From assembly GCA_013299105.1 (NCBI GenBank), contig JAAFJY010000045.1, forward strand, positions 1-36,268: DNA of 36,268 bases, in the 5' to 3' direction. Below, piece by piece: positions 8,700 to 17,075 of this stretch. The position numbers and the translations under genes are program-made. The DNA is from Chitinophagales bacterium. Lineage in GTDB: Bacteria; Bacteroidota; Bacteroidia; Chitinophagales; Saprospiraceae. The notes beneath the pieces were generated by a model. The model did no database searches. It saw nothing but the letters and a program-made list of their open reading frames with translations, and was not told the origin of the DNA. How positions within the stretch are numbered: position 1 is the stretch's first letter; each line of letters opens with the position of its first letter.

Positions 8700-11684
8700 C
8701 TACTGTTTCGCCACTTTTTTGAACAAATGTGGTGAATTTTTTTGTAATTCTTTTCGGATTTGCTTGTTCAAGCCTTTTGTTTTGTAAAGAGATTTTGTAG
8801 CACTCAGTTGCTCAAGGGTTATATTTTTTGCTTCCTTAAAATCTGCACCTGATAAATCTGCACCTGATAAATCTGCACCTGATAAATCTGCACCTGATAA
8901 ATCTGCACCTGATAAATTTGACCGCCTTAAGTCTGCATTTCTTAATATAGCATCTGTGAAATTTGAGTTTACTAAAATAGCTTCAGTTAGATTTGAGTTT
9001 GATAGATCAGCTTGATTTAATTTGGCATTTGAAAGGTCTGTATTAATCAGTATGGCTTGGATTAAAGTAGCATTATATAACTCTACCCTTAACATTATTG
9101 CATTACTAAGATTTGTTCTAAACAATATTGTATCGTGCATTTTTGAATCATTCATTAAAGCACTATCTAGGTTCGCCTCACTTAGATTTGCTTCAAATAA
9201 TTTGGCACCTACGAAGTTTGTAAAAGAAAGTTGGGCCCTAGTGAAATTTACATTTATTAAAGTGGAATCTATAAATGAAGACATTTTTAAATAAGAGTTA
9301 CAAAGATTAATATTACTCAAATCAGAACCCTCAATTCTGATATTCACTGCATCATTTGTTAAATTGTTATTGTCATCTATATTGCTACTACTCTGCACTA
9401 GCAAGGTTAAGAGTTGAAAAAAGGAAGTGCGATTTAATTCTATGTATGAATTATGATTTTTAGTTACATTGCTTATTATGGTCCAGTAAGAGTAGAATAT
9501 ATTTACCATTACATTTATTGGAGGTGTGTTGTTGAATTTTTGATTTTCCCCAATAAAATTTTTATTTAAAAAATCTTCAAAGAAAAGTGTTAACTTTGAA
9601 GTATCGAATTCATGTATGTTTTTTGACTGCTTTTCTTTCATAATGTCAAATATATACTTAATCATTTGTGCAGGGGCTCTTTTTTTTCCAAATAATAAAT
9701 AGAATTCATCTAGATCATGATCGGAATTTCTTCTATTGTTTTCTTGTATGCAAAGGATTTCATTAATTATGTGTTCAGCGCAAAAATATAAACACATATA
9801 TTCGTGTAAAAATTCAATCCCAAAATTATACTCTATATCTTTTTTATTTCCGGAGTTATCTTGGCTAGATTTTTCGTAATCTTTCATGAAAAAGGCAATT
9901 AGCAATTTCCTTACACCACCAATATCTCCAAGACTACCTGATCTTAATGCCACAACATTTTTTAAATCTTCTAGGTCTGTTCTATTGATGTAGCCTTTGG
10001 AACCAAAAAAAATGTTATGTGCTATTTCTTGGAGTGCTTTTCTTAATTTATATGCATCAATGGAAGCTAGTGCAGGAAGGTTTTTTTCATCTTTTGGAGC
10101 CCAATTTCTTATGATGATGCTTTCAATGACTTGATTGTATAGAGAAGTAAGGCTATCTATTTTGTTAGCTCTGATTGTGTTTTCAACAATCATTTTGAGT
10201 AGAATAGGCTGAGTTAGCATTTCTTTTAATTCCTGAAATTTGTTATTCGTATGGAACGATTCAATATCATCTGTTGAGAATTCACACTCTTTATTGAACT
10301 TCTTATATTTTTTCAGCCATTTGATTTGTTGGTTTTTATCGAACTCTGATATTTGCAAAATAATTATGTCCCTTTTGCTTTTTAAGGAGTCTAAATTAAT
10401 AAAACCAAATCTCGATGTAATTACAATAGTTAATTGAGGGTTATCTTGTGACAATCCATGAAGTTTGTTTATGAGTGTGTCAATATATCTATAGCCAGGA
10501 TCATTGTTTATGGATATTTCGTCTAAGCCATCAAGAATCCATATCCCCCTATCTAATTTTTCATTATTTAATAGTTCTCTGGATTGAGCAATAATTTCAT
10601 TCTCAATAGTTGACAAAGTTTGTTGAATAAGAACCTGTATATCTTCAATCTCTCTTAACTTGATCATATAAAAACGACGTTCAATATTCTGCTCAAAGAG
10701 TAATTTTAATTGTTTATATACAAATGATGTTTTACCTTGTCCAGGGTAGCCAAGTAACATAATCATATTTATTTCATCCTCTTTCCCATGTTTATCAAAG
10801 CCAAAATATGTTCTATTTGTTGATAATATATTGTTCACTCGTTCATGTAAACTCTGTTCAAATTTGTGAAAGCCACTTCTCCTATCTGGGGAAATTATGA
10901 ATTTAGAGGAGCAGTTTTCATACATGTTTTCAATCATGTCCTTATCTGTAACCCGCACAGAAAAATAAGGATCGACATAAATATCACTAAGTCGAATTGA
11001 AGGGTTAGATGGTAAGGGTTCATCGTAATAACTACTCAACATGATCTCATAAGGGTGTCGAGTTTCTAAGTTGAGTATTTCTGGGAAACATTCAACTATA
11101 TACTCAGCTTGAAGTGCATAATGATTGGGCTGTGAACCATCTTTATCTTCAGATTCAATATCTGAAAACATACCCATCACATAAGGCTCAGTTGGATGAA
11201 GTAAAGGCCCGCCACTAAACCCTCTTCGTAGTTCTTTTGTGTTATCTAGCTGAAAAAGTTTTTTTACTTTGGGTACTACTTTGTTCAAAATTTGGCATTT
11301 GTCTCCACCTGATTTGCCATTATGAAAATCAGTAGGAAACCCATAGCTTTGGAAATAATTAGTGTTTTCAAGATCTACCTTTAATAGTTTAAGTTTTTGA
11401 TGATTTTTGTTGATAAAATCTTCTTCGATCAATTGTATCAGTGCAATGTCTGCCTCTAAGTTTTTATAAGTAACTTTTTTATAGATTGGATTATTTAAAT
11501 CAAATCTCTCATGCGATTCATAGAAAGAAATGATCACATCACTTTGGTACTTGATGGAATGCTCTACAACATGGTAACATGTCAGTACATAAGTATTTCC
11601 ATCTTTACCATCAACAATGAAGCCAGTCCCAGTGGAAGCTTCTGACTGCACTTTTACTATACAATTCTGCCTGTTGAAAGCCAT
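8700..11684 (-). CDS. Trypsin-like protease / NACHT STAND NTPase / pentapeptide-repeat protein
   Basis: A 994-residue three-part protein. Residues 1-205 are a trypsin-fold serine protease with a full triad: His38 in TCYHVV, Asp79 in EADIALI and Ser157 in GFSGGP. Residues about 265-560 form a NACHT-type NTPase: Walker A GYPGQGKTS at 312-320, Walker B WILDGLDE at 382-389 and the VITSRFG sensor at 421-427. A helical region follows. From about 780 to 950 there are pentapeptide repeats (A/S-D/N-L-x-x), ending in five identical LSGAD units. It lacks a signal peptide and TM segments, so it is probably cytosolic. The architecture is that of a STAND defence protein: the repeats or helices sense, NACHT oligomerises and the protease acts. 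It sits between the Trypco1 gene (52 bp) and cmr1 (52 bp) on the same strand. The gene is markedly more AT-rich than the flanking cmr and corA genes, suggesting separate acquisition. The link to CRISPR signalling is inferred. Confidence 0.9.
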   Translation of the reverse strand: MAFNRQNCIVKVQSEASTGTGFIVDGKDGNTYVLTCYHVVEHSIKYQSDVIISFYESHERFDLNNPIYKKVTYKNLEADIALIQLIEEDFINKNHQKLKLLKVDLENTNYFQSYGFPTDFHNGKSGGDKCQILNKVVPKVKKLFQLDNTKELRRGFSGGPLLHPTEPYVMGMFSDIESEDKDGSQPNHYALQAEYIVECFPEILNLETRHPYEIMLSSYYDEPLPSNPSIRLSDIYVDPYFSVRVTDKDMIENMYENCSSKFIISPDRRSGFHKFEQSLHERVNNILSTNRTYFGFDKHGKEDEINMIMLLGYPGQGKTSFVYKQLKLLFEQNIERRFYMIKLREIEDIQVLIQQTLSTIENEIIAQSRELLNNEKLDRGIWILDGLDEISINNDPGYRYIDTLINKLHGLSQDNPQLTIVITSRFGFINLDSLKSKRDIIILQISEFDKNQQIKWLKKYKKFNKECEFSTDDIESFHTNNKFQELKEMLTQPILLKMIVENTIRANKIDSLTSLYNQVIESIIIRNWAPKDEKNLPALASIDAYKLRKALQEIAHNIFFGSKGYINRTDLEDLKNVVALRSGSLGDIGGVRKLLIAFFMKDYEKSSQDNSGNKKDIEYNFGIEFLHEYMCLYFCAEHIINEILCIQENNRRNSDHDLDEFYLLFGKKRAPAQMIKYIFDIMKEKQSKNIHEFDTSKLTLFFEDFLNKNFIGENQKFNNTPPINVMVNIFYSYWTIISNVTKNHNSYIELNRTSFFQLLTLLVQSSSNIDDNNNLTNDAVNIRIEGSDLSNINLCNSYLKMSSFIDSTLINVNFTRAQLSFTNFVGAKLFEANLSEANLDSALMNDSKMHDTILFRTNLSNAIMLRVELYNATLIQAILINTDLSNAKLNQADLSNSNLTEAILVNSNFTDAILRNADLRRSNLSGADLSGADLSGADLSGADLSGADFKEAKNITLEQLSATKSLYKTKGLNKQIRKELQKNSPHLFKKVAKQ
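8841..8915 (-). repeat. Five exact 15-bp tandem repeats encoding LSGAD
   Basis: The 15-bp unit ATCTGCACCTGATAA (plus strand) is repeated five times without change and encodes identical pentapeptides at about residues 924-948 of the trypsin-NACHT protein. Upstream pentapeptides are diverged in sequence, so this block looks recently expanded and could vary in copy number between strains. Confidence 0.95.
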
Positions 11685-11736
11685 GTTAAATTATTTCATG
11701 TAGTTATATAAGAAGAAGAACCTTGAAGGAAGAAGT

Positions 11737-12117
11737 TTAACTAGCATCGCTTTTTGGATTATCATTTGCGGTGTTCTTCTTATTCCATTTTAGGGTGATC
11801 TCAAAGTTACCTTCTGTAGATGTTTTAGCAATGAAAATTCCAGCTTCCATATTGAAAGTAAATCCGATTTTACATTCAACTTCGTCAGGCCGTTCAGGGA
11901 TGTCTAAGATGGATGAAATGAGTTTTTGAGAAATATCTCTGACTTTTTTTAGTGCATAGTCAAAATTACCAATCATATCTTTACTTGTCATTGGAGCAAG
12001 TCCCCCCTGCTTTGTATCAATTGCCACATCTGCAACCTCGAAGTACAATACTCCCAAATCCTTGTCTTCAAAGGCAATCATTTTAGTGCCTGGTTTTTCA
12101 TTGTTGTTAGTTGGCAT
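11737..12117 (-). CDS. Trypco1-like (CU044_2847-type) trypsin-co-occurring protein
   Basis: A 126-residue single-domain protein. The last strand pair, GIFIAKTSTEGNFEITLKW (about residues 92-110), is the hallmark of the trypsin-co-occurring domain 1 family (CU044_2847 proteins). Members of this family are usually encoded beside trypsin-like proteases in NTPase-based conflict systems (family knowledge). The middle has a helix with MIGNFDYALKKVRDISQKLI. There are no TM segments or catalytic motifs, so it may be an adaptor, substrate or regulator of the protease. The genetic fit is exact: it lies immediately upstream of the trypsin-NACHT gene with a 52-bp gap, and 56 bp after the two-TM gene. Family assignment is from a remembered pattern and has not been checked by a profile search. 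Confidence 0.75.
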   Translation of the reverse strand: MPTNNNEKPGTKMIAFEDKDLGVLYFEVADVAIDTKQGGLAPMTSKDMIGNFDYALKKVRDISQKLISSILDIPERPDEVECKIGFTFNMEAGIFIAKTSTEGNFEITLKWNKKNTANDNPKSDAS

Positions 12118-12173
12118 GGTTTTGAATTTTATCAGTTGGAAAATTAGTTGTTTGCCTCGGTTATCGAAATACT

Positions 12174-12599
12174 CTAATGAACTCTACCAGATTGCGCATC
12201 AGCATCCAGCTCAATTTCACGGAGTTGTTCTTTTAGTTTGGTGATTTGTTCACTCTGGGTTTTAACTTTTTTAATCAGAGCCTCCAATTCCTTGAGAGGG
12301 TCGCTTTGAGGAACTGTCGTAACTTGTTGAGCCAATTCAGCTCTAGTCTTCTGAGCCAACTCAGCCATTTCGTGCTGAGCAAGTAGCCGAAAACCTTCGG
12401 AAAAAGCCCTCATGGACCAGAAGAACACCAATGCCACAAAGGTCATTTTCAGTAAAGCAAGTCCCAGGACTTCGATCATCGGGACTAGTTCGGTTTCCAT
12501 TGGCTTTTTGAGCCAAAAAAGATCACTTGCAAGCCAGATTGTACATACAAGCAAAGCAATAGAGACGATTCCCCAAAAAATTGGAAATGCTTTTATCAT
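12174..12599 (-). CDS. Small two-TM coiled-coil protein coupled to CorA
   Basis: A 141-residue membrane protein I do not recognise. The ATG at 12599 overlaps the corA stop as ATGA, and the longer reading to 12668 would start with TTG, so 12599 is preferred. Two hydrophobic helices are clear: FPIFWGIVSIALLVCTIWLA (about 5-24) and LGLALLKMTFVALVFFWSM (about 45-63). A cytoplasmic coiled coil follows, rich in E/K/Q/L (LAQHEMAELAQK, then LKELEALIKKVKTQSEQITKLKEQ). Translational coupling to corA suggests a fixed stoichiometry, so it could be an accessory subunit that links the channel to a soluble partner. This is an inference from gene order and topology. Confidence 0.8.
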   Translation of the reverse strand: MIKAFPIFWGIVSIALLVCTIWLASDLFWLKKPMETELVPMIEVLGLALLKMTFVALVFFWSMRAFSEGFRLLAQHEMAELAQKTRAELAQQVTTVPQSDPLKELEALIKKVKTQSEQITKLKEQLREIELDADAQSGRVH

Positions 12600-14236
12600 T
12601 GGAACAGCTTTGATTGCGGGTAAATGAATAAAAAGTAGATCATCAGGCCAATCAAAGCGATCAACCAATAGATCCTTAAGCTTTGTCTACTTTTTACCAC
12701 CATGAAGGCCAGTAAAGCGGTCACCAGGCACATCAATGAGACTTCCAGGGCATGAGACTTCATGTCAAAGCCATTGATGCCGAAATAAGTACCCAAAAAC
12801 GAGGGCACTACAAACAAGGCCCCCATGTAAGTCAGGAGTTCGAGTTTATCGTTTCGCGCCCCCTCTTCCAGCATGGATACATAATTGTGTAGTTCGCTGA
12901 TTTCTGCTTCGAGGTCTTTCACCTGTTTTTCCAAGCGCATTTGGTTCTGCAACATTTCGTACAGCTCTATTCCTTGCTCTTGGGCGGTGATCTCGCGGAA
13001 ATAAATCTTGTTGACAAAGCGCAGGTACTGCCGAAACAGGCTGCCGACCCTAGCCGCCACTTTAGGGTCGTCTTTTTTCATTTTGCTGATGGCCGTGATT
13101 TCTTGCGAAAAGCGCAGCAAACAAGCACGTTGAACCAGGCAAAGCATGGCAATTTTGTAGTACAGGGTCCTTACGTGCGAGCAAATGATTTTGGCAAAAG
13201 GATTGACCGACATTTGTTCGGTGAGTGCGACAAAAGAGTAACGACTGACACCATAGTAAGTACTCATGTCTTGGCTGATCCAGCGCGGGTAAGTGGCCTC
13301 TTCCAATAGCTTTTTGCGCATGCTGAGGTTGGGGCAATTGGCTGAATTCCGATCCACGAAGACGTAACGGTACCACCATTCATCGGTTTTGTATGAGTCC
13401 TCAAAATTGGGCTGTTTTGTATTTTGGGCCATTTCGGTATTGCCATACCAGCATACCACAAACATGCGATCGTCCAATACTGGGCTAAGTTTGACATCTT
13501 CGACCAAAGGAATAGGCAAGAGATTTTTGATCAGCTCAGGCTCGCGACTAGGATTCTGATTGATCAACCACGAACTAAAATCTTCGTTTTGAATGATTGT
13601 TCCATTGGATTCCAAGCGAATGGACTTGGCCAATTCACCGAATTTTTGGGTATCGCTTAGCCCTCGTTTCCAATTGGCGTCATCAAAAAACGCTTGTTGG
13701 TTGATCAGATCGGTTTGGGTGCTGAGAAAAGGCGGGCTCAAGCGGCGACCAAAGTAGTTGATGTTCAAAATATCCTGAGGGGAGGATTGACTCGGTTCGC
13801 GGTTGAGCAAGTGAAAAGCCATTAAGCCTACTCCGGCGTTGAAAAAACTGAGTACAATGTCATCGACATCTAATCGGTATGTTTCTCCCCCTTCTATTTC
13901 GATCACATACTCAAAGGGTGTAGGTAGTTTTTTGTAGTAATAATGCTTTTGCAGCGAATCAACTTGCTCCGTATCGTACAACACTGGCCATACAAAGTCA
14001 TAAAAATAAACAACCTCGTTGAAATGAGCCAAAGTCTGGGCTTGGGTCCAATCGCCACGACTTTCCCAATCGCCTTTCCCAAACTCCATGAGTTTTACAA
14101 CATGCTCCAGATTGGTTTGGTCTTCCAGCAGTTCAAAGCGTTTGCCTTTGTAGGTCCATTCAAATGGATACAAAAAGACGTGGGAGCTGTACAGTAGCTC
14201 TTTGGTTTTCAGTTTAGCAGTTTTTACTTCACTCAA
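12596..14236 (-). CDS. corA: CRISPR-associated CorA-like membrane effector
   Basis: A 546-residue CorA-superfamily protein. It has a large soluble N-terminal part, a coiled coil (about 415-455, MRLEKQVKDLEAEISELHNY), then a pore helix ending in GTYFGINGFDM near 482-492. The canonical CorA pore motif is YGMN. Here it reads FGIN, so Met is replaced by Ile. Two more hydrophobic helices follow (about 496-514 and 522-539), giving three in all where ordinary CorA has two. Proteins of this type in Bacteroidetes III-B loci respond to SAM-AMP and damage the membrane (known for B. fragilis). The role here is inferred from the neighbouring HD-less Cmr2. The frame opens with TTG at 14236 and the next Met is residue 50, so the exact start is uncertain. 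It is coupled to the two-TM gene by ATGA. Confidence 0.85.
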   Translation of the reverse strand: MSEVKTAKLKTKELLYSSHVFLYPFEWTYKGKRFELLEDQTNLEHVVKLMEFGKGDWESRGDWTQAQTLAHFNEVVYFYDFVWPVLYDTEQVDSLQKHYYYKKLPTPFEYVIEIEGGETYRLDVDDIVLSFFNAGVGLMAFHLLNREPSQSSPQDILNINYFGRRLSPPFLSTQTDLINQQAFFDDANWKRGLSDTQKFGELAKSIRLESNGTIIQNEDFSSWLINQNPSREPELIKNLLPIPLVEDVKLSPVLDDRMFVVCWYGNTEMAQNTKQPNFEDSYKTDEWWYRYVFVDRNSANCPNLSMRKKLLEEATYPRWISQDMSTYYGVSRYSFVALTEQMSVNPFAKIICSHVRTLYYKIAMLCLVQRACLLRFSQEITAISKMKKDDPKVAARVGSLFRQYLRFVNKIYFREITAQEQGIELYEMLQNQMRLEKQVKDLEAEISELHNYVSMLEEGARNDKLELLTYMGALFVVPSFLGTYFGINGFDMKSHALEVSLMCLVTALLAFMVVKSRQSLRIYWLIALIGLMIYFLFIYPQSKLFQ

Positions 14237-14373
14237 TGGCTGTGGTTTACAGTTTGAATCAATAAAAAGCGACTACAAGTGAAAGACATGTAGTAGAAGT
14301 TGTGAATGGATGCGATTTGTGTTTAGGTCGGCTTACTTTACGATTGTAACTTTGGTATTGCTTTGTTGTCTGT

Positions 14374-14931
14374 TTAATTCAGACGCTGAAAAATTGCCCT
14401 TTCCAAAAGTGCATCATACAAGGCATGGTGCTTGGAAAGGTGTAGCAGGGGATCTTGCACGTCAATTGTAGCTAGTGATTCGCGTACGGTATCTGGATCA
14501 TAACCCTTGGCCAAAAGCCAAGTGCTGAGGTCAACTGGAATATAATGAATGCCTTTGGGCAGAGAGAAAGTCCCATCAAAAAGTTCGCAAAACAATATCC
14601 AGTCCCATGCATTGACATCGGCCCAGATTTGGATGCTTTTTTCACCGTCTTGGAAGCGTTCGATCCAAGCCCGGAGGGGGAGCAGTATTTCAGTTTTTGT
14701 ACCACTACAGCTTGTTTGCGCTTGTACGGTCACCCCAAGAGCTTTTGGTAAAGCTGTGCCTGTAAAAAGTGTCAATACATTATCTACGACCCAATCAGAA
14801 CAGGCTGAAAGGTCAAAATCAGTGCATTCTGCATAAAACCAATCTCCATTTTCGGCAACTAAGCCTAAAGAGATCAATTGTGCGTCCTGTCGCAGGTGTG
14901 TGAATTCTGTATCAAGAAAGAGCCTGGTCAT
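14374..14931 (-). CDS. DEDDh-family 3'-5' exonuclease next to corA
   Basis: A 185-residue RNase T/oligoribonuclease-fold exonuclease. The acidic set is visible: Asp7 and Glu9 in LFLDTEF, Asp105 in IWADVNAWDW, and His168 with Asp173 in a HHALYD segment (H-x4-D, DEDDh type). The length is that of a bare catalytic domain. ATG at 14931 is chosen because the longer frame to 14949 starts with TTG. The gene precedes corA by 137 bp on the same strand. Loci with CRISPR CorA often carry a phosphodiesterase (NrN) or a SAM-AMP lyase that removes the messenger. This enzyme could take that role, or trim RNA. Fold and active site are seen. The substrate is inferred. Confidence 0.85.
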   Translation of the reverse strand: MTRLFLDTEFTHLRQDAQLISLGLVAENGDWFYAECTDFDLSACSDWVVDNVLTLFTGTALPKALGVTVQAQTSCSGTKTEILLPLRAWIERFQDGEKSIQIWADVNAWDWILFCELFDGTFSLPKGIHYIPVDLSTWLLAKGYDPDTVRESLATIDVQDPLLHLSKHHALYDALLERAIFQRLN

Positions 14932-15242
14932 GCAGAGGGGGGATTGCAAGTGAAGGATGTGCCCGACATGGCAGGTAAGTATGAGCTGAGATGACCAAAT
15001 GCTTATTTACGGTGCAAGTGGGGTAGTGATCGAGCAAAAAATTCTCATAGGGCATGGGTCTGGGTATTAATTGTGGCTAAAATATAACTTAATTTTCAGA
15101 TTGAAAAATCTTCAGCCATTTTATTTATGCCAATTTTGGCAAAATGTTAACGCCATAAATGTTTTTTTTAGAAAAAATGTTCAAGCGTGGTTTTGGTGGC
15201 TTTTTTCTTGGATTGAAGTACATACTTATAAGGTACCCCCAC

Positions 15243-15272
15243 AAAAAAAGCCCAGCCCCAAAGGAGCCAGGC
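15243..15272 (-). terminator. Intrinsic terminator after the SPOR gene
   Basis: On the minus strand a 10-bp stem (15263-15272 with 15250-15259, including G-U pairs) has a 3-base loop and is followed by seven T residues (15249-15243). It lies 36 bp after the stop of the SPOR-domain gene. Confidence 0.75.
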
Positions 15273-15308
15273 CAAAAACCCAACAAGACTACAACAAACT
15301 TCAAAAAT

Positions 15309-16019
15309 TCAACGCAAGTCCCGCAAACCATCCTCATGCCGAGGAAAGCCCCGCAGCTCGTAGCGTTGGGCGTAGTTGCGAGCGGCCTGGTTAGAGCGGA
15401 AGGGGCCGATCACGATTTTCCAGGGGCAAAAATCGCCGGGGGCGGATTTGAGGTGCAGGGCTGCACCGTAGCGGCTGTGGTAGCGCTCGTAATAGCGGTA
15501 GGCATTCTCGGCTTCGTCGAAGGCGTAAATTTGCAGGTACCAATTGCCATTGTAGGGTTCGATTTCGGCACGGGCGGTCCTGTCAGTTGCTTGGGGCGCG
15601 GGCTTGAATACCAGCGGGGCAGGAGCATCAGGAACTGGGTCGGGTTGGGGCGTAGGCAGCGGTGCAGGCGTGGGGTCTGGCTCAGGTGCCACATCCAATG
15701 GCCGTTCGTCGGGCGGAAAATCGAGTACATCGGGCTCCATTCCCAGGGTTTGAGCATTGCTTAGGGCGGTTTTGCCTGCACCAAAAGCCTCGGATAGGCC
15801 CCAATAACTGATGCTGCACACCAACAAGGCCACGCCAATGCCCGCATAAGTACTGAGTTTGGCCAGGCGTTGCAGAAAATTATCGGCCATGCGGTCTTTC
15901 ATCGGGATGGCCCCCGTGATGCTTTTGCGCAAAAAACCTCGCGCACGACGAGCCAATAAAATACCGAGGGCCAGGCTGAAAACAACTTTGAACAAGACAA
16001 TTAAGGTGGTGGAACTCAT
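15309..16019 (-). CDS. SPOR-domain membrane protein
   Basis: A 236-residue protein with two N-terminal hydrophobic helices (LIVLFKVVFSLALGILLA, about 6-23; YAGIGVALLVCSISYWGL, about 58-75). A long proline-rich linker (about 110-145) follows, then a C-terminal SPOR-like domain (about 160-230: NWYLQIYAFDEAENAYRYY, then PWKIVIGPFRSNQAARNY). SPOR domains bind septal peptidoglycan stripped of stem peptides, so a role in the cell envelope or division site is likely. It has its own terminator and is unlikely to belong to the CRISPR operon. Confidence 0.85.
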   Translation of the reverse strand: MSSTTLIVLFKVVFSLALGILLARRARGFLRKSITGAIPMKDRMADNFLQRLAKLSTYAGIGVALLVCSISYWGLSEAFGAGKTALSNAQTLGMEPDVLDFPPDERPLDVAPEPDPTPAPLPTPQPDPVPDAPAPLVFKPAPQATDRTARAEIEPYNGNWYLQIYAFDEAENAYRYYERYHSRYGAALHLKSAPGDFCPWKIVIGPFRSNQAARNYAQRYELRGFPRHEDGLRDLR

Positions 16020-16434
16020 GTTTTGTGTTTTTAAAAGGGTGAAACTTATGTGGGTTGGGGTGGTGCTTTGGGTGTTGGGGTTCTGTTTACATAAATGAGA
16101 ATTTCAAGGGAATACTTACAGGGCACGAAAATTTTTGGTTCAACCTGCCGACACTCTAAAGGCTCAGAAAAACTGTTGGGATCAAATTGATCCTTCATGC
16201 TTACCTCAAGGTCTTCCGAATTTGATTTTTTAGATGGTCTTGAAAATGGATTGAGAACTTACTTTTCACTAAGAGTTTGATTAAATATTGGAGATTTAGG
16301 TGGAAAACGAGTCAAATTTTGCCTAAACAAGGCAGGAAAAGTGGAGTTATGCAGCGCATAATGAGCATTTTCCCAACGAAGAGTAGGTGAAACTGGGCCG
16401 TTTTACGGCAAACAAAAAAATTTTAAACATACTC

Positions 16435-16843
16435 GGTTCTTTGACAATTAGTGTGGATGGTCAAAATTGCTCAACGCTGGTCCATACGGGAATGCTTTTG
16501 CCCTATCTCATATGGGCCACTAGTCTTCATATGATTCAACTGCCGGATAGATGCATGATGTGATTAAGGGGGGCATTTTGTCCCCGGACTGAAGTCCAGG
16601 GTTACACGATGCAGGATGTGATTTTTGCATTTAATTGAAATTCAGACAATTGAGCTATTTTTTTCATCTTGTCGTGATTTGAATTTTTGCTTACCATCTC
16701 ACCAAATTTTCAAAATGGAACCATCAATACATCCTGCATCGTGAAACCCCCGATCTTCAGTCGGGGGTAAGGTAGCTCCCCCCATATCCATCATGCATCT
16801 ATCCGGCAGTTGAATCAAAGGGCACATGATTTGTCAAAGAACC
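16435..16843. repeat. Nested inverted-repeat element, MITE-like
   Basis: This lies in a gene-free stretch from 16020 to 17075. The outer arms are 13-bp perfect inverted repeats (GGTTCTTTGACAA at 16435-16447; complement at 16831-16843). Inside these is a 28-bp perfect pair (16533-16560 with 16789-16816, starting GATTCAACTGCCGGATAG). Innermost is a 15-bp pair (16605-16619 with 16729-16743, CACGATGCAGGATGT). Each half also has a short hairpin built on GGACTGAAGTCC or CGATCTTCAGTCGGGGG. No ORF with coding character lies inside. This fits a non-autonomous transposon or a REP-like pair. No other feature was recognised in 16020-16434. Confidence 0.8.
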
Positions 16844-17075
16844 ACATACCCTAAGCCCCAATCCGTCCACCTTATTTTTTTACGCCCCCCTTTGTTTTTT
16901 TCCGTATTTCTTACACAATGCTTATTTTTTTAAGCAGTATTGAAAGTATTTTATACTGAATTTCGTCTTGTTTTAAAGCGCCTGGCTAATCGGATTGTTC
17001 TGATTGCTAAGGCTCCTGTTTTTTATGCTGAAAATTTAACAAATATCTCCCGTTTTGAAGTGAGTATAGCAATCC

